Notes under the pieces: model-generated
The model's input: the letters and a program-made list of their open reading frames with translations, nothing else
Told to the model about the DNA's origin: nothing
Databases searched by the model: none
Part shown: positions 13,101 through 24,166 of the stretch, one piece after another
How positions within the stretch are numbered: position 1 is the first letter of the stretch
How the letters are laid out: every line of letters begins with the position of its first letter
Origin: Phorcus lineatus
Lineage: Eukaryota; Mollusca; Gastropoda; Trochida; Trochidae
Reading direction: 5' to 3'
Length of the DNA stretch: 64,000 nucleotides
Assembly: GCA_921293015.1 (NCBI GenBank)
Contig: OV121088.1
Location: 32,773,645-32,837,644 of the forward strand
Translations under genes and position numbers: made by a program

Positions 13101-16100
13101 CAAATTCATATATATATAAATTATATGGTAAAAAAAGGTCGTGTATTTTGATGCATAAAAATTCCCGCAAAAAATTCTTTCATAGTTCACAATTTTGAAG
13201 AAACATGAAAAAAGTCACAAATATAAAGAAATATTGCAAAGTGGTTTTGAGTTTATCTTAATGTGTGTTTTTCGCACACTATACAGTTTTACTTACTTTC
13301 CGAAATTTCCGAATTAAGTGTTGAACCGATGTTTGTAGCCTTGATAATGTTACATTTCTGAAAACACAATTTTGTACTGCACAACAATTGTTTACAGCGA
13401 TGTTAACGATATATCACGAAAATTTCAAAGTATTCTTTTCATGGATCCAACACTATTGAATGTCATTGAACTCGAGACATTCGTATTTGCAATGGCCATA
13501 ACAAAGTCACAACTGACAATCGCAATATCATTTCAATAGATTCATAAAATTATCATGTTGTTTATGTAACAAGGTCAGCATGATATAACAAACAATACAC
13601 AGGCATAACGTTCAATACACATGTTTTGACATAAATCTCATTAAATATCGTCCATAAAGATAAACTCAATTGCAAAAGCTTAATCTTGAAATTTAATATA
13701 AAACAATTTACATCAATGCTTTTTTTAAAAAAAAACCAAGTAACTCTGCTCCTGGTACGGTGCAAGTTCTATCAGTTTGTTCAATTTTCATTGTCACATT
13801 ACCAATAGTTAAATGTCATACAAAATAAGCCTTTTTTTTGTTATTAAGACAATTTAGAAATCGAAAATATAACAATGTTGACCTTCTTTGACAAGAAGTT
13901 CAGAACTTCAGAATCCTGTCTGCATGTACTTGACACGGAGTTACAACTACAGTTGGCTGAAGCAGGGATATGTTTCTGCACCTTTGCTGTTCTGCCTCTA
14001 TCACGAAAAAAGCTCGTGCTGCGATCAAGTCTACATTGAAACAGATGTTAAATGTTAACATGTGCAAACCCTATTGTTAGAGATTAAATAAAAACTCAGA
14101 ATAAGATTGTAAACATATTGTAAATATAAGTATACAAAAAATTGGGGACATGAGTAAATAACGGAAACTTACAACTTATAAGTCGATTGATTTTCATATC
14201 TATCATTAAAATTATGATTGCACATTAAATAGATACTCTATATTCTATAAATGTACGTTTTTTAGGTTTACATTCTCGGTCTAGAATCAAGCTTGCAAGA
14301 GGTCCGGGGTTCGAATCCCGGTAGGGCCACGGCAACTTTGCCTGCTGCGGAGAAATGTTCTACATGCAATATGGTTTTTGTGCAATGCTACACTGAATTT
14401 CAACTCAGTACAACACATGGTTTCATCCAATGCTCGCAGGTTTCACCGCAATGCACAAAAGTGTTGCGGGATTTCCATCGGCAATAATACCCGGCAGCCG
14501 TGATTTAAGTGAAATACTCTTTAAAACGGCGTTGAAATCAAATCACCTCACCTTCCGTATTGTTATATTCGTAGAGAACCATGAACCATTATAATGCTCG
14601 ATATTGTTTTATGCTTAGTTGTTACCCAAACCTGAAAAGTAGCAAGTCCTGTTTTGAGGGAGAAGATGTTGCTGCCTCAAATGAACACAAGTCAGTATTC
14701 ATTGACGACTTTTGCAGGGGTCCGTAGAGGAGAATGGATAACTTCGATTTGTACACCTGGACATGTACCCTCGCTCCATTGCTTGCTGTCATCTATTTCG
14801 AAAAAAGAAAATGAAAGTGTTAATGATTGATTAACATGTTGATAGAAATGTTGATGAGAAGTGCCAACGTCACTCCGAGGTGGTACATAAAATTTTTATC
14901 ATTGTAAAACGAGATGAAGAGAAAGTGTAAAATGTTCGTGATCAAGTGTTGAAAGTATTTATAAAGGTATCAAATTAAGATTAGGAAAAATATATGTTTA
15001 TATCATATATACATGTACACAAGAAATGCCGTTTCTTATTTATGGCTAGCAATGCTTTCAAACCATGTATGTCGGTAATTAAATATCTAAGAATTTAGTG
15101 CAACTATTTGAATGCATTTGTATCAAATGACATGAATCCAAACATTTATATTTAACTAATGTACACACCAAATACAGATTACCGCCGCATTCAGACACAG
15201 ACAGTCGTTCTTCTTTTGAGTTCCGAGTGATGACTGGCACAGTCTTGTAAGTACAGATGTCCAGAAACACGATCTCGTCTCCATACCTCATCGCAACTCC
15301 ACACGTTGAGGGTGTTTCTCCATCAAGTATCATCTGTCTCACGTGTATCTGTGAATCATACTTTCAGTATTCTGTCTCATGCTCTTTAACCTTTTTGTTT
15401 AAAAAAATATACTGACAAGCATTAATTTTTATCGGAGAGAAAACATATAGCTGTCTTCAAGGGAAACTTTTATGTAACTGTCGTGATAAGTTTCTGCATA
15501 ACGGTTTCAAATAATCAAACATTTTACAACGAAATTGATTAGAGCATGAATTACTCTTATCTACTAAAATTGCTACGCTTTTGTTTAGAAATAAACAATG
15601 AATGTTGTAGAAATGAATAAACATTCATCAGTGAAATATAGCAGATAGGTGCAAACCAAAACGAAGGAAGAATTATTTTGAAAGAACTTAGACGTTATGC
15701 TCCAAAAATTACCTCAAGTTGGTTACCTATGTCCATGGATGAGTTGTAGAGTAAAAAGTCCCCCGGGTATTCAATGGTAGATACTCTAATAATAACAAAG
15801 ATATTAATCCCAACAACAAACATTATAACCAAAATGTATGCTGTATTTTGTTGAAAATATCTGAGAAATTCTTTCAACGAAGAAAACGAAAGAAAGAAAG
15901 AGAAAAGTGACTTGATGGTTTTTGAACGTAAAAACTGATTCTTCTGATCGACATAAATAAAACATTGTAGTTATATAATATTTAAAATTCAGATGTTTTG
16001 TTGATCTTCATAAAAATGATAAGTACATATAAAATACAACCTTGTTTTGTCGAAGCCAAAGACATGGCAATCGGGAAACACTGTGCAGGCGATGTTCTTT

Positions 16101-19100
16101 GTATTTTTTGTTGTAATCTGCGAAATGTTATACATATGACATATGAATACCTGTACAGACAAGTTGTAGTTGAAAGATTGCATTTCAATTGTTTGATTCT
16201 TATGATACTTAAAATACAAAACTCATCAAGAAAAGTGAACGTTTGATAGAAATTCAAGATTAATAGATTAAGTTTGATTTGCTAAAACACAAGCACTCAC
16301 ACAAACGTTGAACCAATGTGTGAAATTCAATATTGTGAATAATGTGTTTAATAATTGTTACTAATATAGCTGAAAAAAACCAAAGCAATCTTGTGACTTA
16401 ATCGATTTAACAATGTAGTATAATCATTGTTATTGAATTAGAAGGCCGTTTTTGCTTTTTCTGACTTTTTGCAAAATTTGAATATTTCCTATATCGTTGT
16501 TCACGCGAATTCAAAGCAACTTTGCATTTATACTCCGGGTCCTTTAGAATCAAATATATAACCTGAATACGTATTTGTTAAATAACTTACGAGGTTGAGT
16601 GCGGAGTGAAAGTAATATCGAGAGGTATTCACTAAGTATAAATGCCTTTAAGGAAGGAGAAAGCAGAACATGTTTTTATCCATAAACGTTACCATTTGCT
16701 ATTGATGATAACCATTTCGGGTTTGCTTTGCAAGAAATCATAGACAAAATACATTATTTACCTTAAAATCTACTCTTTGATCTTGCCAGAAGCTATTCAA
16801 GTTGTAGTTAGGTTGTATCTGCAAGCTAAGCTTATGCAGTTTATCCAGATGCAGTAGATTATTATATCGTATTCTGAGTGTTTGTGTTGATGTCACACTT
16901 TTTGGCCAGCTTATTAAAGTGATGGCACACTTGTCTGTAGTGAAATCCACGTCTGTAAAATACATGCAAATAAAATAGAATTTTGAGTAATATTAAAACA
17001 CGATACCATATTTGTGTTGTTGCAATTACATTGCACAAAACGTTTGTTTTGATACCATGACATTATCGGCAGAAACAGCACAAAAACATGACATGAAGTG
17101 TTTTAGTAAACTTTCGCTCACATAATTTAATGAAAATTGTATAAGTTAATTCACTCGACACAAAATGGCTTTAACAGTAAATGTCATTGGAAACTGACAA
17201 AAGAAGCAAAATATTTATACAAGAAATGCATTTGCACTTCATCTTGCTCTATGAACTCCTATATGATTTGAACGATCACTGTGATCTTCTGTGAACTAAA
17301 GAGCATGTACACTGTTACTACAACAATTTAATAACCTAAATCAAGACAATAAACCTTTATGATGTGATAATATTAAAAATATCATAAAAATCATAAGTTC
17401 ATAATAAATATCGTCATGGCTACGCGTTTGGTTTCAATTTAAAATTAATTGTAACATGACTTCGTTGTATTCTCGATTCTGATTGGTTGATTAGAAAAAA
17501 ATTACCCTATGTTGAATGACAATGAATAACGGCAAATTAGCTAAGGCGAATCACCGCGAATTGATACATGTTCACTAGTGCCAGCCCGACTCAAGTTTTA
17601 ATTTTCCAGTTTCTTAGAAAATTCTACTCCGATTGGACAGTTGTTTTTGTCATTTTTAGACTGTGTCTACTGGTAGATATTACAAATAAATTCTAATATG
17701 ATTTATTTTTGAAGAACGAAAAAAATTTCAACTGGCTTACTTAGACCAAGTTTGCCGCAAAGTTTCATGCGGCCGCCTTCTTTCGAAAGCCGTTCCCACA
17801 AAGGCCAACCGTTTTGACGTCACAATGTTTGCGTCGCTGTCACAATGGTCTTGGGCTAGTTTAAGATTTTTGTTTTTTCGGGTTTTATGACATTTTTTTT
17901 AATGAGCTTTATAATTGTTGATTTCGGTCTCAAATTAAACAACTACGTTGTAAGGTCTCGTTATTAGAAATGCCACCGTTTGGCATTATCAGTACGATGT
18001 TTGTAATGTAAATTATGCCGGGAATTTACATTAGTTAGACCAAAATACACCTCTCACAGAAATAGAACGGTAACAAAGTCCTTTCTACATCGAAATAAGT
18101 ACGCGAAATAAGAGTTCGCTCTTAAACTTCTAATAACCAACAGTCATGTTACAATATCGATAAATAGTTGCGTTTGTAAAATTTCCGGGAGTCAATGTTA
18201 TTCAACGCCCGCAAATTTAAGCGTTCAAAACCTCCGGTTGACGCAATCGGTTTTAAACTAAATTTGCGGTTGTTGAATAACAAAGAATCCCGGATATTTT
18301 ACAAACGCAACTATTTACCTTCTAAAGAAACCGGAACTTACTTTGGTTATTATTGTCTATGCTGAGGACGAGTGAACAGTACGAAAACCAATAATTGTTG
18401 CAAAGAATTGGAAGAGTAGAAGAGATCGTCACTTCAGTTTCATGACCCTCTGTGAGAGCGTTAGGTTGCGGTTCAATCTATCAAAATAAGGACAATTAGT
18501 GCTCTGTGTGTGCCAAACGTTTCGACACATGTTAAAGTCATAGTCTCATTTTTGCAAGGCAAATTGTAATGCATGCCGGACAAATAGTTCACCACTCACA
18601 GAAATCTTACCCCTGACGTTTGCAACAATTTTCAGAACTCTGCAGGCATTCTAGCCCTTAATAATGAAGTTCAAACTACCCTACCCTACCCGAATATTAT
18701 GTGTTTGGCGAGCGTTAGTCCTTACCATGTCATTTCGCTAAGGCCGTGACGAAGAACACATAAAATTTCCCAGCTGAATATCCGATGAAAATAGAAAATA
18801 ACTTACGCTTTTTCAAATACAGAAATAACGAAAAGGTGGTAAACTCAATGAAAATGCGTATGTCATAAGTATCGACGCTGCAATTGCAAGATTTCCGGTG
18901 TTTCGCACTCGCGATGGGATAGCACTTGCTTCAGTACCTCATCGGTCTGAAACAGCATACGCTAATAAACGGCTTCATCCAAAACTGTAAAACGGGCATA
19001 AAAATGAAAATCTTTGCAAACGGTACAGGAAATATTTGTGTTAGTGATCAGATTTTGTTCGTTAAAATAATTGGTTCAGTTTAGTTGGCTTACAAAAATG

Positions 19101-21273
19101 AGACCATGACTTTAATGATTTGATAAATTGGTCAATGACATCTTGAATATGAATATGTAACCAATGGCAATGGTGCTCATGGGTACCTCATAGAGATTGT
19201 ATTGAAAGTCATCGTCCAGCTCCAGAGACCAATTTGGTTTAAACGGTAGTAGTATCAAGTATTTTGATAATGATTTATATTGATGTTTTGAGGCTGAATA
19301 CAACACTTAGTTTAATAATTGTTTTATAACTTGTTCAATTTATGTTTACATATTATTGCATTGTATTGAATAATTCATGATGAAGAGTAAAATAATCGTT
19401 GTCAATAGCAAACTTCTGATCAATAATTGTCATTTGAAACTGAAGATGAAAGAGAGTTGACATAACGGCTAAACTTTATCTGAATATACGTTTAAAGTAT
19501 GAATAAATGTAAAAAAATACTTATGAAGTTAACTTAAGTACCTTTATACCACCAAAATACTCATCACTGTGTTTTTCAATTCCTTGTTGTAAGCTTCCAT
19601 GGTGATATGAAAGAACTGAGCAGGATAACTGTATCACGGCAATAGAAAGTAGTGACATCAAAAATAAAATTTTATTTGGAGAATGTGTAACTACAATGTT
19701 TTCTTTTTATGTCTATTAGATAAGATATTCAATAAGATATCAACGAATCGAGATACCATGCTTACATAGCTGTGTAACTATAAATGATCAGGATTTACGA
19801 AGTTTTACACTAAATGATAATAAATTAAAATAGAAAATACCTCTGACATGAAGAAACGAGTTTGGCAGTTCACTTTGACCCTTAAGTGATAACTTTGACT
19901 ATAAAGAGTTTATGAAGACAATAAAAATTTATTTGAATTAAATGAAGACTGAGAAAATTGCAACTTATTAAACTTACACTTTCTCCAAAATGGTTCATCC
20001 ATAAACGCTGGTTTGATGTGACAGATTTGATATGACTTTTTGCAGATACTACTTCACTTGAAACTGGTGTTTTATTGAACAGCCATTTGACTTCAAAGTC
20101 TATCCAAGCAGGTTCATTGATTTGTTCATAATCAAAAATACATTGAAAGTGGAAATCATATTCTGATCGTAGAGGACCGATGAGTCGTGTGCTTGTGATT
20201 TTCGGTATTGTATCTGCATAGAAAAGTCATAAGGGAATAACATTCACTGGTCTAAAAACATTAACTTATCATAAAGTGTAGATTGTTTCCTTGAAAAGCG
20301 TTATTTTTGTGATATAAATGTGTCACAGGTCTGACATTTCTTTACTATATAGACAGAAGAAAAACAATTCTGCTTGTGAAATCTTATATCAAAATAAAAA
20401 TTAAGACTCTGTGTAAGTCAAATCATATCCAAATAGTAGTCAAAACGTCACATACAATAGGATTAATGTGGTATGTGACGTGTTTTTTGATGAACAACAT
20501 CTTGTAGTAGGAAAATGAACTTAGTTTGATAGTGAAATCAGGCCTAGCAGCCTAAATGATTAGGAGTGTCAGCTATTATTCTTATTTAAATAAATGTTAG
20601 ATGAAACCTAAGAATTTTGCAACGTTGTTACCTGTACAGTATCCAATTGGACAGGGCACGACACTTCCAGAAAGATAGTTTGAAAGGAATTGATAAGTCA
20701 TAAACTCCCCACAGTTTAAAACTCTGACGGTAAATTTGTATTCACAACATGATGAAGCTGGCAGGCCAAAGAAAGAAACTTTGGCACAGAAATTCTTCGT
20801 TTGAATCCCCTCACTGACTTTAGGAAAGGTGTCGTTCATCCATATGGTGTTTTCATTACAATGATTATCAGGTACACAAGTCGTTGCGATTTCTCCTTCT
20901 TCAAATCTGTACCAGCCGTCCAGGTCCTTGTCGCAGAGAGTCGGGTTGTTGTTCACATGGGACACAGATCTCTCTGGTGACTTCTTCAAGACCTTATGAT
21001 ATTTACACGGATGAGTGTCTTCCAGCAGAAACGAACTAGCTGCAAAACAAACCAGTAAATGATAAATGCTAAATAAATCATCAATTTATTACTAATAAAT
21101 ATAAGATATATGAAAGTTTCAATTAAGATTTCATAACAAGAACATCATAAGAAAAAAAGGTTTACATAAATGAATGAAATCGCAATGAATGATATCAAAA
21201 TATAAGTTATTGGATGAACACCTGGCATGAGGAGTGCTAGTGCTGATAGGAATACCAAATGAAAGATCGCCAT
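7108..21273 (-). CDS. VWDE-like secreted protein A (D8C, VWD, EGF), 18 exons
   Basis: Hand-spliced exons, in order of translation: 21273-21222, 21039-20632, 20213-19978, 19628-19542, 18477-18342, 16952-16762, 16117-16041, 15785-15713, 15348-15169, 14792-14632, 14030-13883, 13357-13297, 13076-12910, 12536-12280, 11614-11503, 10717-10612, 7617-7478, 7221-7108. They total 2706 bp, 901 codons plus stop, and all phases join. Residues 1-17 are a signal peptide (MAIFHLVFLSALALLMP). The D8C domain is about 53-153, a degenerate VWD domain about 380-530, and one EGF module about 705-731. A cysteine-rich tail ends in SRWSHV. There is no transmembrane segment, so it is probably a secreted glycoprotein; the function is unknown. 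It is the divergent twin of gene B at 24.2-39.7 kb. The donors of exons 7 (GTTGTA), 9 (GTGTGT) and 11 (GTCAAC) are weak and were chosen by comparison with B. Confidence 0.85.
8885..9250 (-). pseudogene. Tc1/mariner-type transposase relic in intron 16 of gene A
   Basis: The minus strand shows TLWRWQRHGLRRDLRRQEYR, then TVVVPFIQTQRQGMIFQ, a stop, DNARPHPAKIPKDYLNRQNI, and in a shifted frame PDLSPIEHQWDHLGI. The DNARPH and PDLSPIEHxW blocks carry the second and third catalytic acidic residues of Tc1-type DDE transposases. One in-frame stop and at least one frameshift make it inactive. Its TRYR-like N-terminal part and its inverted repeats were not found nearby. Confidence 0.75.
9830..9925 (+). 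repeat. Second copy of the 3501-4464 transposon end
   Basis: After a TA dinucleotide, 'cagctgcatgccaaaagttt' and 'gttcacatac' repeat the terminal sequence of the element at 3501-4464. The next 60 bases ('tatactagtgcaaaaatcat' onwards) match the inside of that element's right end in reverse complement. No matching opposite end was found downstream, so the copy looks truncated. It lies in intron 16 of gene A, about 600 bp from the transposase relic. Confidence 0.6.
12280..12536 (-). other. EGF-like module exon of gene A
   Basis: This exon, flanked by 'ttttcag' and 'GTGAGC', encodes an upstream linker and then ICPNFCSLNGICSKGICHC followed by NVGYTAEDC. That is one EGF-like module with the C-x3-C-x5-C-x4-C-x-C-x8-C spacing of the short tenascin/VWDE type. 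It is the only EGF module found in the gene; vertebrate VWDE proteins have many. Confidence 0.85.
14268..14560 (+). mobile_element. SINE in intron 10 of gene A
   Basis: It has a B box, 'ggggttcgaatcccggtagg', then 'gccacggcaactttgcctgc' and a long body that matches the SINE at 33493-33782 in opposite orientation: 'aatgctcgcaggtttcaccg' is shared with the complement there. The tail is 'taaaacggcgttgaaatcaa' followed by 'atcacctcacctt', the 'cggcgttaaa' plus short tandem tail seen in several molluscan SINEs. It is diverged from its sister copy and shows no obvious target duplication. Confidence 0.65.
15169..16117 (-). other. Degenerate VWD domain of gene A (three exons)
   Basis: Three consecutive exons give ACTVFPDCHVFGFDKTR, then PGDFLLYNSS, then HVRQMILDG, STCGVAMRYGDEIVFLDICT. 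They align with the VWD start 'C...DPHxxTFDG', the strand 'GxFxLYxxxxxxFEVQxR' and the VWDE-type stretch 'CxCGVAxxxGxDVxxxDMC'. The calcium-site motif DPH has become DCH, while the following FD is kept. Confidence 0.75.
17450..17900. repeat. Probable dispersed repeat in intron 5 of gene A
   Basis: A stretch of higher GC than its surroundings contains 'ccgttttgacgtcacaatg' at about 17809. The same core phrase occurs near 46101, 59375 and 59396, and a 'gtgacgtca' variant near 27408. This suggests a family of non-coding mobile elements. Boundaries cannot be set by eye. Confidence 0.35.
18161..18317. repeat. Near-perfect foldback palindrome
   Basis: The left arm (18161-18220) begins 'taaatagttgcgtttgtaaa'. 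The right arm (18258-18317) is its reverse complement and ends 'ttttacaaacgcaactattta'-type sequence. The centre also pairs ('aaaacctccggttg' with 'caatcggtttt'), leaving a loop of only a few bases. The arms differ by small mismatches and one or two short indels. It begins about 25 bases downstream of the exon 5 donor of gene A. It looks like a foldback or MITE-type insertion. Confidence 0.8.
20632..20935 (-). other. D8C (eight-cysteine) domain of gene A
   Basis: The domain opens with CDKDLDGWYRFEEGE and continues with CVP, IWMNDTFP, FCAKV, CCEYKFTVRVLNCGEF and CPIGYC. This is the family pattern 'C..LxxGWYRF..., CxxxxCG..xPxWLN..HP, VCF, CC, IxVxxCxxF, CxxxYC' of uromodulin, GP2 and OIT3. It is encoded by a single exon that also carries the linker after the signal peptide. 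The usual glycine after the second cysteine pair is replaced (NHCNEN). Confidence 0.88.
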
Positions 21274-24166
21274 TTCTTCAAATAACTTCTATTGTTAACA
21301 AACACTACGATTGATAAGAACGTTTAAACCTACATTGACCTCCTTTGATAAGTACGATTGTCATACACAAATTTAATAGCATTGTTTTTGTAGAGATCTA
21401 GAGTTGCAACATATTTTTTTTTATATTACTTTTAAGTTTTAGACATTTGAAAGGTTCTTCTAGCCATTTCAAAACGCGTCAAATTAGATTAGTATATTCA
21501 TTTAAAGTAAATATTTAATGGAACCGGCTGCTTTCCGCAAATAATGACATTTTAGACTGTTTTTTTTCAACTTTAATTAATTGCACTTTCCGTGAAAATA
21601 AAAATTAGTATAATAGAAAATTTTATTGAAAATGGAGTTTTTTTAATTCAAAATGAAACATACACATATGATCATCATTAAAAACCCCAAAAATCTTAGA
21701 TCAAAGACGGTAAAGTGAAAAACACGCTTTTAAGTCGAAATGCTCGTGCACAGAAGCGTATAAAGTAACCGATGAGACACATTCAGTACACACGAAAAAT
21801 TGCCGAGATTATCTACCATACAGAGAGAACGAGCTATTTGAATGGTGCAACATGGAGCAAGTAGCGCTGCCATTGCTGCAACCTTTATTTGCATCTGTTT
21901 TTCTCTCTACAAACTAATGGAACATTTCAGGCAAACAGCGGAAGACCCCGAGAAACCACGCCCATCGAAGACCGTCGTATTTTCGTCACAGCCCCATATA
22001 CGGCTGCAAAATCGTGGTTGTCATAAATTCATATTTTTAGGTTTTGTGAAAATATTCAAGTTTACTCAAAACAACATTTAGGAGGATTCATTTTGTTTAA
22101 ATTTTCCTGTAAACCCATATATCATAATATATTATGGACCATATTTATAGCAAACTTCAACATAACCAATCCTCTTTCACAAAATAAATGCATTATGACA
22201 TTCTATGATGAAAATGGTATCACAACCGTATATTTTGGATTATAAACAATGCATTAAGAATGAAAAGAATACTCTATATTAAGCTTATTAAACAGAAAGG
22301 GATTATTCCTTATGCAAGTTATTCAACTATTTCAGGATTATGTGTGCAAAGACAAGATATTGAAAAATTGATGTTTGGATCTTTAGTGTTCATTTGAGAA
22401 AAAAGAGCTGATTTGTGAAAAGAACATTTAACTTTTGTTAAAACTTGTTTAATACTTTTTGGTCATAAATGGTCCAAGTTTAAAAAAACCATAAGGTAAA
22501 GGAATAGCCTGACCGCTTTCACTGGCCGTCTCATTAAGTAATTTGAAGTAACTTAAAGACAGCTTGCTCTCCTGGTATATGACCCCACGCGATGTGACCT
22601 CTGATCCCGCAAATCAAACAGTTTTATCGCGATGGTTCACAATAAAATTTCAGCCAACTACAGAGCGCCCCCTATACTACAGATGGCATTCACTCTTCCG
22701 CAACATGCATGATCGTCATAGTGACGTCCTTACATGAAAGAGATAAAATCAAATCCAATCCGCATTTAATCAGAGTAAAAGTGGTAAATTATTGAAAACA
22801 CTGTTTAGAGAACCTGAAGGAGTGATCCACCAAAAAAGAACATGAATTCACTTTAGTCGTTATGTCATCATCGTTCCATCGGTCAACATTATTTCTTTCA
22901 CATGACACTAAATAATAGGTATTTACTCTCTTTCTTTCGATTTACCATCTTTAACTGTGAAGAGGAAACCTTATACTGCGAAACGTACAGTTTTTCACAA
23001 TAAAAAATGTGTTATCCTGAAAAAGAACAGCCTATATCAAGTAAGCCCTATCATAAAGCCCTCCAAAGACATATTCTGTATTTATTGCTTTTACAAAAAA
23101 TTTATTTCAGCAAATTAACAGAGTATTTCGAAACCTAGTATTGGTTTATGTCTTTTGCGCAATTTAGCAACCAAGATTTAGAGCATATTAATGGGAAATC
23201 GTGCATTTTTCATGTTATTATTTTTTCGTTGTCCGCAATTCAGTAGATGAATGTTATAACTGAATTTTTGATACAACATATACTCATATGTAGGCAAAAT
23301 GTTTAGTATATTCAGGTTTCCTGGTTTCGAATGGTTTATATATTATTGACGTGTATATTTCCAAATTGCTTAAAACAAAAAAGGAATATAAGAAACCTGA
23401 ACACAAAACTGGAAAGAAGAAAAATAGCGCAATTATCCAAATTCTAGTTTAAAAAGCGACGATTTGAGAAACAACAGACTATTATGTCATGGATGAATAT
23501 AAAATTAAGATAACATCATGGGACTTTTGCCAAAAAATCATTCAGATGTCATGTGGCACTTAATTTACCACATATTTATCGTAAAACGGAAGTGTGATTG
23601 CAATCAGCATACTAATAAGCCTGCCTTGTACCTATATAAGTTAAACTCTAAAAGGAAAGTAGCACGTTTTTTTAAAGAAATAAAGTGACAACGAAATACA
23701 TTTTTCAAAATGCAAATCAATGTCTAGTTATCAGGAGAAGCAGACTTAAAACGAAACCTTTTCCTTACCTTTATATGTTGACTCACATGATCAAAACATA
23801 TCCGCCGGTAGTTGATACTTAATTACTTCCTTCACAAATACACATTGAGTAATGATATGGTTTTAATACAAAACACTTGCCATAAACTATATAGGGAAAG
23901 TTAACGAAATAAATTTTTAAAAGGCCTGATTTTTGGACTAACAAGGATAATATATGAGCCTTTTTTAGTTGAAAAGAATTAGTTCCTTAACATGATGAAT
24001 TCAACTTCACTCTATGCATAGAAATGGTGGCACTTGTTATATATCCAAACATATGGACAATGCGTTTGCTGATACATTGCAACTATCATGTCCTTTATTC
24101 TGTTGTGTTCCAAGAGATAAGAGATTTTGTACGAACATTGCTCTCTGATTGTAAACGGTCAGAATC
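21274..24166. promoter_or_regulatory. Spacer between divergent genes A and B
   Basis: The start codons of A and B lie 2.9 kb apart, facing away from each other, so this spacer must hold both promoters and 5' untranslated regions unless non-coding first exons lie elsewhere. No core promoter element could be assigned. A denser stretch at about 22500-22740 ('gagcgccccctatactacag') looks like an old repeat. No coding exon was seen; the 79-codon frame at 21842 has no supporting features. Confidence 0.4.

Noticed and set aside
15998..16246. 82-codon frame on the plus strand
   Set aside because: It overlaps in antisense the small VWD exon of gene A (16041-16117) and has no features of its own.
21842..22081. 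79-codon frame in the A/B spacer
   Set aside because: No domain, no splice support and low-complexity composition; not counted as a gene.
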